From Pseudomonadota bacterium (GTDB taxonomy: Bacteria; Pseudomonadota; Alphaproteobacteria; Rhizobiales; Hyphomicrobiaceae): a stretch of DNA of 17,247 nt. The translations under genes were made by a program, and so were the position numbers. Location: the NCBI GenBank assembly GCA_023410905.1, contig JAEYPL010000314.1:1-17247 (forward strand). The letters are read 5' to 3'. The notes below the pieces were generated by a model. The model searched no databases, was not told where the DNA came from, and was given only the letters and a program-made list of their open reading frames with translations. Positions 1-7,099 of the stretch are shown here, piece by piece (position 1 is the first letter of the stretch; the number at the start of each line of letters is the position of its first letter).

Positions 1-720
1 GCCTTCACCCATGGTGACGCGGCAGCCTTGCGGCGCACCCGCGCCGAGCACGACCGGATTCTTTTCCGCAGCCTGGAAGGCGATGAAGAAGCTCGGATCG
101 GCGATCGTGAAGTTGAAGCCCTGAGCCTCCGCCAGCACCGGCTGCACGAGCGGCAGCGTGAAATGGAGGCTGAGCACTTTCGGGATCTGGGCCGGCGTCG
201 CCTCCGCCGTTTTGGGCTGATCTGTGGAGCTACCGAAGAACCGATCCCACAAGCGCGCGAAGAACCCCTTTTCCTCGGGGGGTGCCTTGGGGATCTCTGC
301 GCCCGTGCCCTCGAAGGCCGCATCACCGGTCTTGACCGTAACTTCTACCGTGCCTTCCGGCGCATCCGTATGCTCGAGATAGAAATCCTTCGGTCCCTCG
401 AACTTGAGCTGCTCCGTGACGAGGCGCGCGATCGTGAAGTAGTTGAACTCCTTGAGGCCTTCCATGTTGACCTTGGCAAGCTCGGCGAGCTCGTCGCGAT
501 CATAGGTACCGTCATTGTTCGTATCGAGGCCCTGGATGGCCATGGCAGTGTAGAAGTCGTCGAACGCCCACTTCTGACGAAGGCCGATGATCGTGCCGTT
601 CTCGTAGAGCACGGTCGTTTCGGTCGTGACCCAGACATGTGGGTGCGCGAGCGCCGTGTTCGCTCCGAGCAGGAGCGCCGCGCCAGCCAGTGCCCCACAT
701 GCAGCTTGCCTATGGATCAT
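1..720 (-). CDS. DUF1007 family exported protein (C-terminus off the left edge)
   Basis: 240 codons are visible, starting at the ATG at 720 and running leftward without a stop. AGGAGG lies 11 bases before the start. The N-terminus is a signal peptide: a hydrophobic stretch at residues 11-24, then ALA before HPHVW, so cleavage is likely near residue 25 and the mature protein would begin with His-Pro-His. That HPHVW start and the following N-terminal domain are typical of DUF1007, periplasmic proteins often encoded next to nickel/cobalt-type transporters. Residues 66-77 (DTNNDGTYDRDE) make a canonical EF-hand loop with acidic or Asn ligands at positions 1, 3, 5, 9 and 12. A basic and aromatic segment (about residues 151-162, KGFFARLWDRFF) interrupts a variable middle part. 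A periplasmic metal-related role is inferred from the family; the transporter partner would lie outside the window. Confidence 0.85.
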   Translation of the reverse strand, partial: MIHRQAACGALAGAALLLGANTALAHPHVWVTTETTVLYENGTIIGLRQKWAFDDFYTAMAIQGLDTNNDGTYDRDELAELAKVNMEGLKEFNYFTIARLVTEQLKFEGPKDFYLEHTDAPEGTVEVTVKTGDAAFEGTGAEIPKAPPEEKGFFARLWDRFFGSSTDQPKTAEATPAQIPKVLSLHFTLPLVQPVLAEAQGFNFTIADPSFFIAFQAAEKNPVVLGAGAPQGCRVTMGEG

Positions 721-1004
721 CGAGTATCCAGCCTCCTGGAAGCGGTGCGCGGCAGCCGCCCATGCGCGCCGACAGGATATCCGCTTCGCGGTCGCGCACA
801 AAATCCGTGCCGCAACCTATTGTTAGGCTGGCCTGCGTCCGCTTCGGAGGCCACTGGTAGTCAGGATTTGGCCCACAATGTGGTCAACTGGCGGCGGGAG
901 CCCCTGCAACTTAACCTCCCGCCCAGTTCGGCTTTCGTTGCGGTGCGCAAAGCGATATAAGGCGGCCAATCACCGCCATCCGTGAGGCACCGCGGCCCGC
1001 CGCC
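721..1004. other. Divergent intergenic region between the DUF1007 gene and hisS
   Basis: No convincing gene lies in these 284 bases; reading frames here have no ribosome site or family resemblance. The spacer must hold promoters for both divergent genes. A TATAAG at 956-961 is the best -10-like element for hisS but has no good -35 partner. A perfect 5+5 base palindrome around one base (CCACA A TGTGG, 873-883) could be an operator, though an element this short is weak evidence. No terminator, tRNA or riboswitch was recognised. Confidence 0.5.
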
Positions 1005-2501
1005 ATGCAAAAAGCCAAGAAAGATCAGCGCCCTGAGGCGCGCCTGCCGAAGGGTTTTCAGGACACCGGCCCGGCCGATGCCCGCGCACTCGCGCGGATG
1101 CTCGCGACCATCCGCGAGGTCTACGAGTCCTATGGCTTCGAGCCGCTCGAAACGAGCGCCATCGAGTACACGGATGCGCTCGGCAAGTTCCTGCCCGATC
1201 AGGACCGGCCCAATGCCGGCGTCTTCTCCTTCCAGGACGAGGACGAGCAGTGGCTTTCGCTGCGCTATGACCTGACCGCGCCGCTCGCCCGCTTCGTCGC
1301 CGAGAACTACGACCAGCTCCCCAAGCCCTACCGCCGTTATGCGACCGGCCCCGTCTGGCGCAACGAGAAGCCGGGTCCGGGCCGCTTCCGCCAGTTCACG
1401 CAGTTCGATGCCGATACGGTCGGCTCGGAGAGCGTCGCGGCGGACGCCGAGATCTGCATGCTCGCCGCCGACACCATGGAGCGCCTCGGCATCAAGCGCG
1501 GCGACTACGTCATCAAGGTCAACAATCGCAAGGTGCTGGATGGTGTCATGGAGGCGATCGGCCTCGCCGGCACCGAGCACGCGGCCGGGCGCCTCACGGT
1601 GCTGCGCGCCATCGACAAGCTCGACCGTCTCGGTATCGAGGGTGTGCGCGCTCTCCTCGGCAAGGGGCGCAAGGATGAGAGTGGTGACTTCACGCCGGGT
1701 GCCGGACTTGGCGAAGCGCAGATTGCGAAGGTGATCGGCTATGTCTCCGTCGAAACCGCCGCCAGTGGCCGCGAGACGGTCGCCCGGCTGCGCGAAGTTC
1801 TCGACGATACCGCCATCAGTCGTGAAGGTCTCGACGAGCTCGATGAGATCGCGTCGCTTGCCGACGCTTCGGGCTACGGCGCGGACCGCATCCGCATCGA
1901 TCCCTCTGTCGTCCGCGGCCTCGAATACTACACGGGCCCCGTGTTCGAGGCCGAGCTGACCTTCAAAGTCACCGGCGACGACGGTCAGCCCGTGCGTTTC
2001 GGCTCGGTTGGCGGCGGCGGACGCTACGATGATCTCGTGGCGCGGTTCACGGGCCAGCGCGTGCCGGCGACCGGCTTCTCCATCGGCGTGTCGCGCCTGC
2101 TGTCGGCGCTCAAGTATCTCAACAAGGGCGTGACGACCGCCGGCACCGGCCCCGTCGTCGTCCTCGTCATGGATCGCAAGGATCTGCCGCGCTATCAACG
2201 CCTCGCGCAGCGCCTTCGCCAGGCCGGGATCGTCGCCGAGATGTACCTTGGCACGTCCGGCATGAAGGCGCAGATGAAATATGCGGATCGCCGCGGCGCG
2301 CCGTGCGTTGTCATTCAAGGTGGCGACGAGATCGCCAAGGGCGAGGTCCAGATCAAGGATTTGATCGAGGGTTCCAAGGCCGCCGAGACGATCAAGGATG
2401 CCAAGCAATGGCGCGAGGGGCGGCCGGCCCAGTTTTCTGTTGCTGAAGACGAATTGGTTTCTGCCGTGAAGGGCGTGCTCGAGCGGCACTCGGTGACCTG
2501 A
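1005..2501 (+). CDS. hisS: Histidyl-tRNA synthetase
   Basis: A 498-residue class II aminoacyl-tRNA synthetase that charges tRNA-His with histidine in the cytoplasm. The N-terminus carries the family opening RLPKGFQD (13-20). Motif 2 is at about 112-134 (YATGPVWRNE...RFRQFTQ). The histidine-specific RGLEYYTGPVFE is at 304-315, and motif 3 with its glycine-rich strand is at 334-365 (SVGGGGRYDDL...GFSIGVSRL). The C-terminal anticodon-binding domain covers about 385-495. The length exceeds the roughly 420 residues of E. coli HisRS, in line with a divergent alphaproteobacterial form. The ATG at 1005 is chosen because it lies just ahead of the conserved N-terminus; only a weak GAGG (984-987) precedes it. 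hisZ, a HisRS paralogue, follows 84 bases downstream. Confidence 0.97.
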   Translation: MQKAKKDQRPEARLPKGFQDTGPADARALARMLATIREVYESYGFEPLETSAIEYTDALGKFLPDQDRPNAGVFSFQDEDEQWLSLRYDLTAPLARFVAENYDQLPKPYRRYATGPVWRNEKPGPGRFRQFTQFDADTVGSESVAADAEICMLAADTMERLGIKRGDYVIKVNNRKVLDGVMEAIGLAGTEHAAGRLTVLRAIDKLDRLGIEGVRALLGKGRKDESGDFTPGAGLGEAQIAKVIGYVSVETAASGRETVARLREVLDDTAISREGLDELDEIASLADASGYGADRIRIDPSVVRGLEYYTGPVFEAELTFKVTGDDGQPVRFGSVGGGGRYDDLVARFTGQRVPATGFSIGVSRLLSALKYLNKGVTTAGTGPVVVLVMDRKDLPRYQRLAQRLRQAGIVAEMYLGTSGMKAQMKYADRRGAPCVVIQGGDEIAKGEVQIKDLIEGSKAAETIKDAKQWREGRPAQFSVAEDELVSAVKGVLERHSVT

Positions 2502-2524
2502 AATGATACCTCGACAAGCATCTC

Positions 2525-2578
2525 CCGCCGGCCGTGTCGAACGGTCGGGCGAAACGGCCTCTTTCCAGCAGCCGGCGG
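2525..2578 (+). promoter_or_regulatory. Inverted repeats in the hisS-hisZ spacer, overlapping the hisZ ribosome site
   Basis: CCGCCGG at 2525-2531 pairs with CCGGCGG at 2572-2578, and inside it GGCCGT (2530-2535) can alternatively pair with ACGGCC (2554-2559). The outer 3' arm includes GGCGG, the only Shine-Dalgarno-like sequence before the hisZ ATG at 2586. The fold would therefore occlude the site. No leader peptide with histidine codons is seen, so a classical his attenuator is not supported. Regulation through this fold is an inference. Confidence 0.3.
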
Positions 2579-2585
2579 ACTGAAA

Positions 2586-3764
2586 ATGGCAGTCGAGACA
2601 TCCGACAGCTTCGAGGCCCTCGAAGCGCAGGCCTCGGTCATCATGGCGGTCTTCAACGAGGCTGCGTACGAGCGCGTCGCGCCGTCGATCATCCAGCCGG
2701 CCGATATCTTCCTCGATGCCGTCGGCGAGCGTCTGCGGGCCCGCACGTACGTTTTCACGGATCAGGATGGCGAGATGCTGTGCCTGCGTCCCGACATCAC
2801 GGTGCCGACTGCGCGCATCTATCTCCAGCGCCACCCCGAAGCCGATGTCGCCGCGCGCTACTGCTACAACGGCTCGGTTTTCCGCTATCAGCCGGGCGGC
2901 GGTTCACCCGCTCATCCGCGCGAATTCCGCCAGGCTGGCATTGAGCTTTATGCGCAGATCGATGAGGCCAAGGCCGATGCCGAGGTGCTGCTGCGCACGC
3001 TTGAAGCCGTGCGGACGGCGGGCCTCAAGGCACCGAAGCTCCGCATTGGCGATCTCGGGCTCTTCGATGCGCTTTTGGATGCGGTCGATATTCCCGAGCG
3101 CTGGCGCCAGCGGCTTCTCGCGCAGTTCTGGCGCCCTGATGCGTTCCGCGCCGAGTTGAAGCGTCTCAGCACCGTGCCGGGCTCGGCCGTCGAAGGCCTG
3201 CCCGCGGATCTCATCGCCAAGCTCGATCCTGCTCAACCGGCAAAGGCTGAGAGCATCGTGCAGGACTATCTCGACAGTCACGGCATCGAGGCCATTGGCA
3301 CGCGTGCAGTCGGCGAGATCGCAGCGCGTCTCCTCGCCATTTCGCTCGACGCGCACTCGGCACCGCTCCCGAAAGCGATCGCCGATCTGATCGAGAATTA
3401 TCTCGCCATCGAGGCGCCTGTGCGTGCCGCCGGCGCGCGCATCAAGGATCTCTTCCAGCGCAATGACATCGATATCGGCGAGGCACTCGACGCGTTCGAA
3501 CGGCGACTCTCGCTGTTGACGAAAGGTGGCGCCAACATCGCGCAGGCCACCTTCGATGCCGAGTTCGGCCGCCAGTTCGAATACTACACGGGCTTCGTCT
3601 TCGAGATATGCTCCGACGAACTCGGGCCCGCGAGCCCCATTGCCGGTGGCGGACGCTACGACGAGCTTCTGCGCGTGATCGGCGCACCGGAGGCGATCCC
3701 GGCCGTCGGCGCCGCCATCTACACCGACCGCCTGCTGCTCGCTGCCTCGGGAGCCACGCCATGA
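2586..3764 (+). CDS. hisZ: ATP phosphoribosyltransferase regulatory subunit
   Basis: A 392-residue HisRS-like protein without aminoacylation activity. It is the regulatory subunit that short-form HisG needs for the first step of histidine synthesis (ATP + PRPP to phosphoribosyl-ATP) and for feedback inhibition by histidine. The class II fold is visible in CLRPDITVPTARIYL (66-80), YNGSVFRYQPGG (94-105) with HPREFRQAGIELYA following, and near the C-terminus FEYYTGFVFE and GGGRYDELL. No anticodon-binding domain follows the catalytic fold, which separates it from hisS upstream. The ATG at 2586 follows GGCGGA by six bases. The stop TGA overlaps the hisG ATG (ATGA), consistent with equal synthesis of the two subunits. 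Confidence 0.95.
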   Translation: MAVETSDSFEALEAQASVIMAVFNEAAYERVAPSIIQPADIFLDAVGERLRARTYVFTDQDGEMLCLRPDITVPTARIYLQRHPEADVAARYCYNGSVFRYQPGGGSPAHPREFRQAGIELYAQIDEAKADAEVLLRTLEAVRTAGLKAPKLRIGDLGLFDALLDAVDIPERWRQRLLAQFWRPDAFRAELKRLSTVPGSAVEGLPADLIAKLDPAQPAKAESIVQDYLDSHGIEAIGTRAVGEIAARLLAISLDAHSAPLPKAIADLIENYLAIEAPVRAAGARIKDLFQRNDIDIGEALDAFERRLSLLTKGGANIAQATFDAEFGRQFEYYTGFVFEICSDELGPASPIAGGGRYDELLRVIGAPEAIPAVGAAIYTDRLLLAASGATP

Positions 3765-4462
3765 GCGAGCCCTTGATCGTGGCCGTGCCCTCGAAGGGCC
3801 GTCTCATGGAGCAGACGGCTGAGGTCTTCGCGCGCGCCGGCATGGTGCTGAAGAAGGTCGGCTCCGATCGCGGCTATCGCGGCATCATCGAGGGCATCGA
3901 CGGCGCCGAGGTGATCTTCGTTTCCGCATCCGAGATCGTCGAGCAGCTCAAGGCGGGCCGCGCGCATATCGGCGTCACGGGCGAAGACCTCGCGCAAGAG
4001 CACGTAGCGGACATGGACAAGCGCTTCCAGGTCATGCGCAAGCTTGGCTTTGGTCATGCCGATGTTGTCGTGGCGGTGCCGCAAGCTTGGCTCGACGTGC
4101 GCGTCATGAGCGATCTCGAAGCCGTCGGCCGAGATTTCCGGCGCACGCATGGCCGCCACATGCGCGTCGCGACGAAGTACATGAACATCACGCGGCGCCA
4201 TTTCCAGGCGAACGGCGTCACCAGCTATCGCATCGTCGAGAGCCTCGGCGCGACCGAGGGCACACCCGCAGCCGGCACCGCCGAGCTGATCGTGGACATC
4301 ACCACGACCGGCACGACGCTGAAGGCCAACGGCCTCAAGGTGCTCGACGACGGCGTGCTGCTGCGCTCGGAGGCCACGCTCTTCTCGTCGCGCGCCGCAT
4401 CCTGGACTCCGGAGACGCGCGCGGCACTGGCCGAGATCGCGCGGCATATCGCGAGCCTCTGA
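3761..4462 (+). CDS. hisG: ATP phosphoribosyltransferase catalytic subunit, short form
   Basis: 233 residues, the length of the short HisG class that lacks the C-terminal regulatory domain and works as a complex with HisZ. It catalyses the committed step of histidine biosynthesis. Visible family features are the N-terminal VAVPSKGRL (8-15), a GVTGEDL segment (71-77), and the PRPP-binding stretch from GATEGTPAAGTAELIVDI to TTTGTTLKANGL (about 163-192). The start is the ATG at 3761, inside the hisZ stop; upstream codons in the same frame fall within hisZ and have no HisG similarity. The presence of hisZ directly upstream confirms the short-form assignment. Confidence 0.96.
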   Translation: MSEPLIVAVPSKGRLMEQTAEVFARAGMVLKKVGSDRGYRGIIEGIDGAEVIFVSASEIVEQLKAGRAHIGVTGEDLAQEHVADMDKRFQVMRKLGFGHADVVVAVPQAWLDVRVMSDLEAVGRDFRRTHGRHMRVATKYMNITRRHFQANGVTSYRIVESLGATEGTPAAGTAELIVDITTTGTTLKANGLKVLDDGVLLRSEATLFSSRAASWTPETRAALAEIARHIASL

Positions 4463-4522
4463 GACGTCCGCTGCGTCGTTGGCGAACTTGCGGCGGCGCG
4501 CAGTTGGTGCTTAGTCGCGTTC

Positions 4523-4897
4523 ATGGAACCCGAGAGTCCGCCCGTTCCCGCCTTGAAGGCTGCGATCACGGCGCGCTGCCCGCGCTGTGGCGAAGGTCCG
4601 CTGTTCAGCGGGGCCATCGCTCTTCACGAGCGGTGCGACAAGTGCAGCCTCGACTACAAGTTCATCGATACCGGCGACGGCCCCGCCATCTTCGGCATCA
4701 TGATCCTGGGCTTCCTCGTGCTCGGGGGCGCGCTCATCCTCGAATTCAAGGTCGGCCCGCCGCTGTGGGTGCATTTGGTGCTCTGGGGCATCGGCACGCC
4801 GCTGCTGGCGCTCGGCCTGCTGCGCTTCCTGAAAGCGCTGCTCATTGCGCTGCAGTTCAAGCACAAGGCCGAGGAAGGCCGTCTCGCAAAGGACTAA
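4523..4897 (+). CDS. DUF983 membrane protein with a zinc-ribbon-like head
   Basis: A 124-residue protein matching DUF983. Residues 19-22 (CPRC) and 38-41 (CDKC) form a four-cysteine, rubredoxin- or zinc-ribbon-like site on the N-terminal side, with the family sequence GEGPLF just after the first pair. Two hydrophobic segments follow (about 56-75 and 82-110), so the protein is an inner-membrane protein. Its biochemical role is not known to me; in alphaproteobacteria DUF983 genes commonly sit among cytochrome c oxidase and SURF1 genes, and here SURF1 begins two bases after its stop. No clear Shine-Dalgarno precedes the ATG at 4523. The gene follows hisG by 60 bases with no terminator between, so transcription from the his genes may reach it. 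Confidence 0.88.
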   Translation: MEPESPPVPALKAAITARCPRCGEGPLFSGAIALHERCDKCSLDYKFIDTGDGPAIFGIMILGFLVLGGALILEFKVGPPLWVHLVLWGIGTPLLALGLLRFLKALLIALQFKHKAEEGRLAKD

Positions 4898-4899
4898 GC

Positions 4900-5634
4900 G
4901 TGCAGCGGCTCCGCTCGGCAGGTCTCGTGTGGCCCCTCGTGCTGGCGCTCCCGGCACTGCTGATCCTTCTCGCGCTCGGCACATGGCAGATGCAGCGCAA
5001 GGAATGGAAGGAAGGCCTGATCGCGCAGATCGCGGCGCGCGTGCATCAGCCGCCGGTGTCGCTCAGCGCCGTCGAGAAACAATCGCCGGGCGAGATCGAG
5101 TACGCGCGCGTGCAAGTGCGTGGCACGTTCCGGCATGAGGGCGAACAGCTTCTGTGGGAGCCCGATCCGCGCCAGGGGCCCGGATATCATGTCTTCACAC
5201 CACTGCAGCTCGATGACGGACGCTTCATTCTCGTCAATCGCGGTTATGTGACGGAGGCGATGAGGTTGCCCTCCGCGCGTGCCGATGGCCAGCTTGCAGG
5301 CCCCGTCGAGATCACTGGCCTACTGCGCACACCGCCGCAGCGCGGCACATTCGATCCGGATCGCGATCCCAAGACGGGCGTCTGGTACTGGCGCGATCTC
5401 GCCGGCATGACGCAAGCCGCACTCGGCGCAGATGCCGGCAAGGCTTTGCGCCTGTTCCTCGATGCAGAGGCAGCGCCGGCCAATCCAGGTGGTTGGCCCC
5501 AGGGCGGCGTGACGCGCCTGACGCTCCCCAATCGCCATCTCGAATATGCGCTCACGTGGTACGGCCTCGCCGGAACGCTGCTTGTCGTCCTGATTGCTTT
5601 CGTCATCAGCCGCCTGCGCGCGCGCCCTTCCTGA
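4900..5634 (+). CDS. SURF1 family cytochrome c oxidase assembly protein
   Basis: 244 residues with the SURF1 layout: an N-terminal membrane helix (about 10-27) running into GTWQMQRKEWK (27-37), a periplasmic domain, and a C-terminal helix (about 218-237) preceded by PNRHLEYALTWYGLA. Internal signatures include GYHVFTPL (95-102), LVNRGYV (111-117), the GLLRTP segment (140-145) and GVWYWRDL (160-167). SURF1 proteins help mature aa3-type cytochrome c oxidase, with a proposed role in heme a delivery. The start is GTG at 4900, chosen because AAAGGA (4888-4893) sits six bases upstream and it lies immediately before the membrane helix; no ATG fits. The gene follows DUF983 by two bases, so the two are almost surely co-transcribed. 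The oxidase subunit genes are not in this window. Confidence 0.93.
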   Translation: MQRLRSAGLVWPLVLALPALLILLALGTWQMQRKEWKEGLIAQIAARVHQPPVSLSAVEKQSPGEIEYARVQVRGTFRHEGEQLLWEPDPRQGPGYHVFTPLQLDDGRFILVNRGYVTEAMRLPSARADGQLAGPVEITGLLRTPPQRGTFDPDRDPKTGVWYWRDLAGMTQAALGADAGKALRLFLDAEAAPANPGGWPQGGVTRLTLPNRHLEYALTWYGLAGTLLVVLIAFVISRLRARPS

Positions 5635-5645
5635 CGAGGTGATAT

Positions 5646-5666
5646 GTCCGGACAGTGCTTCCGGAC
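5646..5666 (+). promoter_or_regulatory. Hairpin after SURF1 containing a TGTCCGGACA palindrome
   Basis: GTCCGGA (5646-5652) and TCCGGAC (5660-5666) form a 7-base-pair stem around a 7-base loop, starting 12 bases after the SURF1 stop. No T-run follows, so it is a poor intrinsic terminator. The left arm is part of a perfect 10-base palindrome, TGTCCGGACA (5645-5654), which recurs at 13361-13370 before the monooxygenase gene. It may be an operator for the downstream PrpD-like gene. Confidence 0.4.
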
Positions 5667-5717
5667 GGCCACGCCTCGTGTACACTTCCTCCAAACCCGA
5701 CACGTGGAGGAACGACC

Positions 5718-7073
5718 ATGTCAGCAGGCACACCCGATCTCGCCCCGACCCGTGATCTCGCGCGCTGGTCGAGCGCGCTCGCGGCGAGCCAGCTTTCAGA
5801 CAGTGCGGTGCTCTGGGCCAAGCACGCGCTGCTCGACTGGTTCGGCGTGACGATCGCGGGCTCGCGCGAGGATCTGGCGCCGCTCCTGCTCGAAGAGTTC
5901 GGCGGCACGGACGGGCCTGTGACGCTCGTTGCGCTCAATGCGCGCGCCAAGGCGCATGATGCCGCGCTCATCAATGGCACGCTCTCGCACGCGCTCGACT
6001 ACGACGATGTGAATGCCGATATGGGCGGCCATCCGACGGCGCCCGTCGGTGCGGCGGCGCTGTCACTCGGCGAGGCGCTCGGCAAGAGCGGCCGCGATGT
6101 GCTGCTCGCCTTCATCGCGGGTTACGAGGTCGAATGCCAGATCGGTGCGATGTCCGGCACGAGCCACTACGAAAAGGGTTTTCATTCGACGGGCACCTTC
6201 GGCACGTTCGGCGCGACCGCCGCTGCCGCGCGCCTCATGGGCCTCGATGCCAACCAGACAGCTATTGCTTTCGGCATCGCAGCGTCGGAAGCCGCAGGCC
6301 TCAAGTACAACTTCGGCACCATGACCAAGCCGCTGCATGTCGGCAAGGCGGCCATGAACGGTGTCATTGCGGCGCGTCTCGCCGCGCGCGGCTTCACGGC
6401 GCGCGACGATGCCATCGAGGGGCCGCAGGGATTTGCCTATACGCAGGTGCCGGAATTCACGCCGCGCGCGATCCGACCGGATGCTTCCGCGCCCTTCGAG
6501 GTCGAGCAGAACCTCTTCAAGTATCACGCCGCCTGCTACCTCACGCACTCGTCGATCGAGGCCATTCGCGATCTGAAGCGGCGCCATAACATCGGCCTCG
6601 ACGATGTCGAGAAGATCACGCTCAAGGTCGACACCATGCATCTCAAGGTGTGCGACATCCCCGAGCCCAAGACCGGCCTCGAAATCAAGTTCTCGATGCG
6701 CCATCTCGCAGCCATGGCGCTCGGCGGTGAGGATACGGCCGCGCTCGGCACATACTCGGACGAGATGGCGAACCGTCCCGTTTATCGCGAGGGCTCGCGG
6801 CGCGTGACGGTCGACGCAAAGCTGCTCACGCATGAGACGCGCCACGGTGCGGCTGTCGCTATCGTGCTGAAGGATGGCCGCGAGCTGCTTGCCGATACGA
6901 ATGTCGGCATTCCCGCGAGCGACGTCGGCGCGCAGGGTGAGAAGCTACGCGCGAAATTCCACTCGCTTGCCGAGCCGGTGATCGGACGCAATCGTACGAG
7001 CGAAGCACTGCGGATGATCGAGCGCTTCGAGACGCTCGATACCCTGAAGCCGCTGATGACTGCGGTGGCCTGA
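5718..7073 (+). CDS. MmgE/PrpD family protein (2-methylcitrate dehydratase-like)
   Basis: 451 residues, the usual length for MmgE/PrpD. The family contains 2-methylcitrate dehydratase, cis-aconitate decarboxylase and other enzymes acting on small di- and tricarboxylates. Conserved blocks are LDWFGVTIAGS (39-49), NGTLSHALDYDD (86-97) with HPT at 105-107, HSTGTFGTFGA (156-166), TKPLHVGKAAMNG (203-215) and YHAACYLTHSSIEA (269-282). Acidic, histidine and lysine residues expected in the active pocket (D94, H105, H156, K204, H277) are all present, so the enzyme is probably active. The ATG at 5718 has GGAGG seven bases upstream; 21 upstream codons in the same frame lack a ribosome site and family similarity. 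No prpB, prpC or citrate-synthase-like gene is nearby, so true methylcitrate-cycle function is doubtful and the substrate is unknown. Confidence 0.9.
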   Translation: MSAGTPDLAPTRDLARWSSALAASQLSDSAVLWAKHALLDWFGVTIAGSREDLAPLLLEEFGGTDGPVTLVALNARAKAHDAALINGTLSHALDYDDVNADMGGHPTAPVGAAALSLGEALGKSGRDVLLAFIAGYEVECQIGAMSGTSHYEKGFHSTGTFGTFGATAAAARLMGLDANQTAIAFGIAASEAAGLKYNFGTMTKPLHVGKAAMNGVIAARLAARGFTARDDAIEGPQGFAYTQVPEFTPRAIRPDASAPFEVEQNLFKYHAACYLTHSSIEAIRDLKRRHNIGLDDVEKITLKVDTMHLKVCDIPEPKTGLEIKFSMRHLAAMALGGEDTAALGTYSDEMANRPVYREGSRRVTVDAKLLTHETRHGAAVAIVLKDGRELLADTNVGIPASDVGAQGEKLRAKFHSLAEPVIGRNRTSEALRMIERFETLDTLKPLMTAVA

Positions 7074-7085
7074 GCGGCCACCGCA
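7061..7085. terminator. Hairpin between the convergent PrpD-like gene and alaS
   Basis: TGCGGTGGCC (7061-7070) and GGCCACCGCA (7076-7085) form a perfect 10-base-pair stem with a 5-base loop. The TGA stop of the PrpD-like gene is the first three bases of the loop. The gene on the other strand ends at 7100. Position between two convergent genes suggests bidirectional termination, but neither strand has a T-run after the stem, so it may instead act as a 3'-end stabiliser or aid factor-dependent termination. Confidence 0.55.
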
Positions 7086-7099
7086 AGGACACGGCAGAC

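Noticed and set aside
28..960. Long rightward open frame over the first kilobase
   Set aside because: It is antisense to the DUF1007 gene, whose signal peptide and HPHVW motif identify the true frame; the rightward product is Arg/Glu-rich and resembles no family.
2502..2585. Histidine attenuator leader peptide before hisZ
   Set aside because: No short frame with a run of His codons is present, and there is no terminator with a T-run.
861..2834. 657-codon leftward open frame
   Set aside because: It lies wholly antisense to hisS and the start of hisZ, which have full family motifs. Long antisense frames are expected in high-GC coding DNA.
5718..7073. Assignment as prpD of the methylcitrate cycle
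   Set aside because: The family match alone cannot fix the substrate and none of the cycle's other genes adjoins, so no gene symbol was given.
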